A stretch of 64,000 nt of DNA from Rhizobium sp. NRK18 (GTDB lineage: Bacteria; Pseudomonadota; Alphaproteobacteria; Rhizobiales; Rhizobiaceae): the NCBI RefSeq assembly GCF_024385575.1, contig NZ_JANFMV010000001.1:1765681-1829680 (forward strand). Direction: 5' to 3'. The translations under genes were made by a program, and so were the position numbers. This document shows, piece by piece, positions 63,451 to 64,000 of the stretch (the stretch's first letter is position 1; the number at the start of each line of letters is the position of its first letter). Below the pieces are notes generated by a model. That model was not told where the DNA came from. It searched no databases and worked only from the letters and a program-made list of their open reading frames with translations.

Positions 63451-64000
63451 GTGAGCCAGATTCTTCTTCAAAAATTCTCCGGTGCCGTGCCGCGCTATAC
63501 GAGCTACCCAACCGCGCCACATTTCCATGAAGGCATCGGCAGCAGTGTCTATCGCCAGTGGTTGCGGGCGCTCGGTGCCGGACAGACGCTGTCGCTCTAC
63601 CTGCACATTCCCTATTGCGACCGGCTTTGCTGGTTCTGTGCCTGCCATACCAAGCACACGTTGAAGTATGAGCCGATCCGCGCCTATCTCACCTCGCTGA
63701 AGCGCGAGATCGCCGAAATCGGCCAGAACGTGTCGAAGGATGCTGTTGTCACTGCCGTGCATTTCGGCGGTGGCTCGCCGACCATGTTGCTTCCCGAGGA
63801 CATGACGACGCTGATGGTGGATCTGCGTGCTGCGTTCACCTTTTCCGACTCGGTCGAAATCAGCGTCGAGATGGATCCGAACGATCTCGATGAGCCCCGT
63901 TATGATGCGCTGGCCGCGATCGGCATGACGCGGGCAAGCCTCGGCGTCCAGGATTTCAATCCCAAGGTGCAGGAGACCATCAACCGGATCCAGACCTTCG
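63451..64000 (+). CDS. hemN: Oxygen-independent coproporphyrinogen III oxidase, N-terminal part (cut by window edge)
   Basis: The frame runs from a GTG at 63451 to the end of the window with no stop: about 183 residues. Radical-SAM signature CDRLCWFC (CxxxCxxC) with the extra Cys of CACH, preceded by LSLYLHIPYC and followed by AVHFGGGSPTMLLPEDM and EISVEMDPNDLDEPRYDAL. This is the HemN family, which decarboxylates coproporphyrinogen III without oxygen in heme synthesis. The FNR box upstream fits microaerobic control. The last part lies outside the window. Confidence 0.93.
   Translation, partial: MSQILLQKFSGAVPRYTSYPTAPHFHEGIGSSVYRQWLRALGAGQTLSLYLHIPYCDRLCWFCACHTKHTLKYEPIRAYLTSLKREIAEIGQNVSKDAVVTAVHFGGGSPTMLLPEDMTTLMVDLRAAFTFSDSVEISVEMDPNDLDEPRYDALAAIGMTRASLGVQDFNPKVQETINRIQTF

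Overview
The window looks like a chromosomal segment of an alphaproteobacterium of the order Rhizobiales, most likely Rhizobiaceae. The grounds are high GC, RIME-type mosaic palindromes, an ExoD protein, an FnrN-like regulator next to hemN, a DUF1127 protein beside a LysR gene, a GbdR-like regulator and an ABC transporter of the type rhizobia use for choline or betaine. No rRNA, tRNA, CRISPR array, insertion sequence or prophage was seen. Species cannot be assigned from sequence alone.

Layout. Positions 1-4.0 kb hold the end of an MscS-type channel, a small secreted protein and two paralogous double-receiver proteins, the second a diguanylate cyclase. Positions 4-19 kb form a corrinoid one-carbon locus. 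It has a GbdR-like regulator, a thioesterase, a RACo-type corrinoid reactivase, a methyltetrahydrofolate:corrinoid methyltransferase, MetF and a MetV-like partner, a Virulence_fact protein, a formyltransferase-like protein, ExoD, a DUF1638 protein, two entericidin-like lipoproteins, a corrinoid protein, an MttB-superfamily methyltransferase without an amber codon, and a cysteine-rich Fe-S protein. Positions 19-26 kb carry a phosphodiester glycosidase-like protein, two tandem O-GlcNAc-transferase-like genes, another glycosyltransferase and a secreted beta-propeller. Positions 26-33.3 kb return to methyl metabolism with betaine-homocysteine methyltransferase, an AraC regulator with a divergent methyltransferase, serA, and a quaternary-amine ABC transporter.

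Positions 33.9-61.9 kb are a large cobalamin locus: cobQ, a cobalamin riboswitch, cbtB, cbtA, cobP, cobW, cobN, cobO, cbiX, cobH, cobL, cobI, a cbiG-cobJ fusion, cobM, cobK, cbiD, cobA, cobB, cobC and cobD. It is interrupted by speB, two HigBA-type toxin-antitoxin modules, two transporters, a GFA protein and a nucleoside hydrolase. The right end has an L,D-transpeptidase, an FNR-type regulator and the start of hemN with FNR-type boxes between them.

How the parts fit (inference). The transporter would import a betaine. MttB and the corrinoid protein would demethylate it, and the second methyltransferase would pass the methyl group to tetrahydrofolate. MetF and the MetV-like protein would oxidise it. 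RACo would rescue the cobalt from adventitious oxidation, and Bmt would offer a cobalamin-free route from betaine to methionine. The neighbouring cob genes supply the cofactor.

Most notable: (i) a corrinoid betaine-type demethylation guild with several unassigned families; (ii) Arg/Gly-rich terminal tails on several unrelated enzymes of that guild; (iii) palindromic repeats carried in frame inside cobN and cbiG-cobJ, two of them in the same reading frame with nearly the same peptide; (iv) a mixed cobalt-early/cobalt-late cobalamin gene set.
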